From positions 38,065 to 45,109 of the forward strand of contig NVXB01000017.1 of the NCBI GenBank assembly GCA_002746425.1: DNA of 7,045 nt, given 5' to 3'. The number at the start of each line of letters is the position of its first letter. Position 1 is the stretch's first letter. The notes beneath the pieces were generated by a model. The model was not told the DNA's origin and did no database searches. It saw only the letters and a program-made list of their open reading frames with translations. A program made the translations under genes and the position numbers. Below, in pieces: positions 6,162 to 7,045 of the stretch. This stretch comes from Hyphomicrobiales bacterium (GTDB taxonomy: Bacteria > Pseudomonadota > Alphaproteobacteria > Rhizobiales > GCA-2746425).

Positions 6162-7045
6162 ATGGTCCCTACAGCCAATTGGAGCTACCCGACCGCCATT
6201 CGTTTTGGCGCGGGCCGCATTTCTGAACTTGCCGAAGTCTGTGCCGCCGCCGGTATCAAAAAACCACTTTTGGTGACGGATAAGGGCCTTGCAAGTCTGC
6301 CTATTACCACCGCTGCTCTGGATATTTTGAACAAGGCTGGCCTTGGCCGAGCTCTGTTCGCAGATGTCGATCCCAACCCCAATGAGAAAAACCTTGCCGA
6401 TGGCATTGCCGCATTTAAAGCCGGTGGCCATGACGGCGTTGTTGCCTTTGGCGGCGGCTCTGGCCTCGATCTTGGCAAGCTGATTGCCCTGATGGTTGAG
6501 CAAGATGTTTCCGTATGGGATTTGGAAGATGTGGGCGATTGGTGGACACGGGCCAATGCCGATACCATCTACCCCATCATCGCTGTACCAACCACCGCAG
6601 GCACTGGCTCTGAAGTGGGCCGCGCCGGGGTGCTGACCAATTCGGTGACCGAAGTCAAAAAAATCATTTTCCATCCAAAGCTGTTGCCTGTCACCGTGAT
6701 CTGCGATCCGGAACTGACCGTTGGCATGCCCAAAATGATCACCGCAGGCACTGGCATGGATGCCTTTGCGCATTGCCTGGAAGCCTATTGCTCACCGCAT
6801 TACCATCCGATGTCGCAAGGCATCGCGCTGGAAGGCATGAAGCTGGTGAAGGAAAACCTGCTGCGCGCTTACGAGGACGGCACAGATCTGGAAGCCCGCG
6901 CCAACATGATGAGCGCCGCCGCTATGGGTGCCACCGCCTTCCAAAAGGGTCTTGGTGCCATTCACGCCATCTCGCACCCCATCGGCGCGATTTATCACAC
7001 CCATCACGGCACCACCAACGCCGTGGTCATGCTGCCGGTGCTGAA
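6162..7045 (+). CDS. Iron-containing (group III) alcohol dehydrogenase, 3' end outside window
   Basis: The frame stays open from ATG 6162 to the last base, giving 294 residues; the family usually has about 380, so the last fifth or so is missing because the window ends. The N-terminus, NWSYPTAIRFGAGRI (6-20), is typical of the family and supports the start. Cofactor motifs follow: AFGGGSGLDLGK (95-106) and PTTAGTGSE (143-151). The metal site aligns by spacing with FucO-type enzymes: Asp200 and His204 in GMDAFAHCLEAY (198-209), His268, and His282 in THHGTTNA (280-287), with the conserved His272 in SHPIGA. The enzyme interconverts a primary alcohol and an aldehyde using NAD(H) or NADP(H). It starts 5 bases after the aldehyde dehydrogenase stop. 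I infer that it makes the aldehyde the upstream enzyme consumes, probably on a gamma-glutamylated amino alcohol. It is cut by the window edge, not broken. Confidence 0.95.
   Translation, partial: MVPTANWSYPTAIRFGAGRISELAEVCAAAGIKKPLLVTDKGLASLPITTAALDILNKAGLGRALFADVDPNPNEKNLADGIAAFKAGGHDGVVAFGGGSGLDLGKLIALMVEQDVSVWDLEDVGDWWTRANADTIYPIIAVPTTAGTGSEVGRAGVLTNSVTEVKKIIFHPKLLPVTVICDPELTVGMPKMITAGTGMDAFAHCLEAYCSPHYHPMSQGIALEGMKLVKENLLRAYEDGTDLEARANMMSAAAMGATAFQKGLGAIHAISHPIGAIYHTHHGTTNAVVMLPVL

Noticed and set aside
6135..6773. A 212-codon open frame on the minus strand opposite the alcohol dehydrogenase
   Set aside because: It is antisense to an unmistakable group III alcohol dehydrogenase. Its translation is low-complexity and Gly/His/Ala-rich with no family signature.
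6162..7045. Alcohol dehydrogenase as a truncated pseudogene
   Set aside because: The frame is intact with all metal and cofactor residues present. It is simply cut by the window edge.

Overview
The window is one continuous block of seven genes on the + strand with almost no spacer DNA. It reads as a single catabolic operon, cut at both ends. GC looks moderate (roughly low-to-mid 50s % by eye). The protein families, the Tat-exported TRAP binding protein and the general sequence style suggest an alphaproteobacterium of the Rhizobiales/Rhodobacterales kind, perhaps marine. That placement is inference: there is no rRNA or other marker gene here. No tRNA, mobile element, CRISPR array or phage signature was seen.

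Layout. (1) 1-321: the C-terminal end of an N-formylglutamate amidohydrolase (FGase) family protein. (2) 324-3303: a complete TRAP transporter, with small permease (DctQ type, 324-830), large permease (DctM type, 830-2152) and Tat-exported binding protein (DctP type, 2248-3303). (3) 3388-4758: a glutamine-synthetase-fold ligase of the gamma-glutamyl-amine-forming kind. (4) 4774-6156: an NAD(P)-dependent aldehyde dehydrogenase. (5) 6162-7045: the first 294 residues of an iron-type (group III) alcohol dehydrogenase, running off the window. Most junctions are 1-base overlaps or gaps of 2-15 bases. The only larger gaps are 2153-2247 (hairpin and strong ribosome binding site before the binding protein) and 3304-3387 (GC-rich hairpin before the ligase). 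These flank the binding protein, the component usually needed in excess.

How the genes may work together (inference). A gamma-glutamyl ligase, an alcohol dehydrogenase, an aldehyde dehydrogenase and an amidohydrolase beside an uptake system fit the gamma-glutamylation logic known from the Puu putrescine pathway and the isopropylamine/alaninol pathway. An imported amine is capped with glutamate, oxidised while protected, then released by hydrolysis. Having both an alcohol and an aldehyde dehydrogenase points to an amino alcohol. For ethanolamine the route would be gamma-glutamylethanolamide, then the aldehyde, then gamma-glutamylglycine, then glutamate plus glycine. This would be a cobalamin-independent alternative to ethanolamine ammonia-lyase. 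The binding protein supports a cationic, non-carboxylate ligand: the arginine that normally holds the substrate carboxylate in TRAP binding proteins appears replaced by Phe, and an Asp triplet lies in a segment that normally lines the pocket. Substrate identity is not proven by the sequence.
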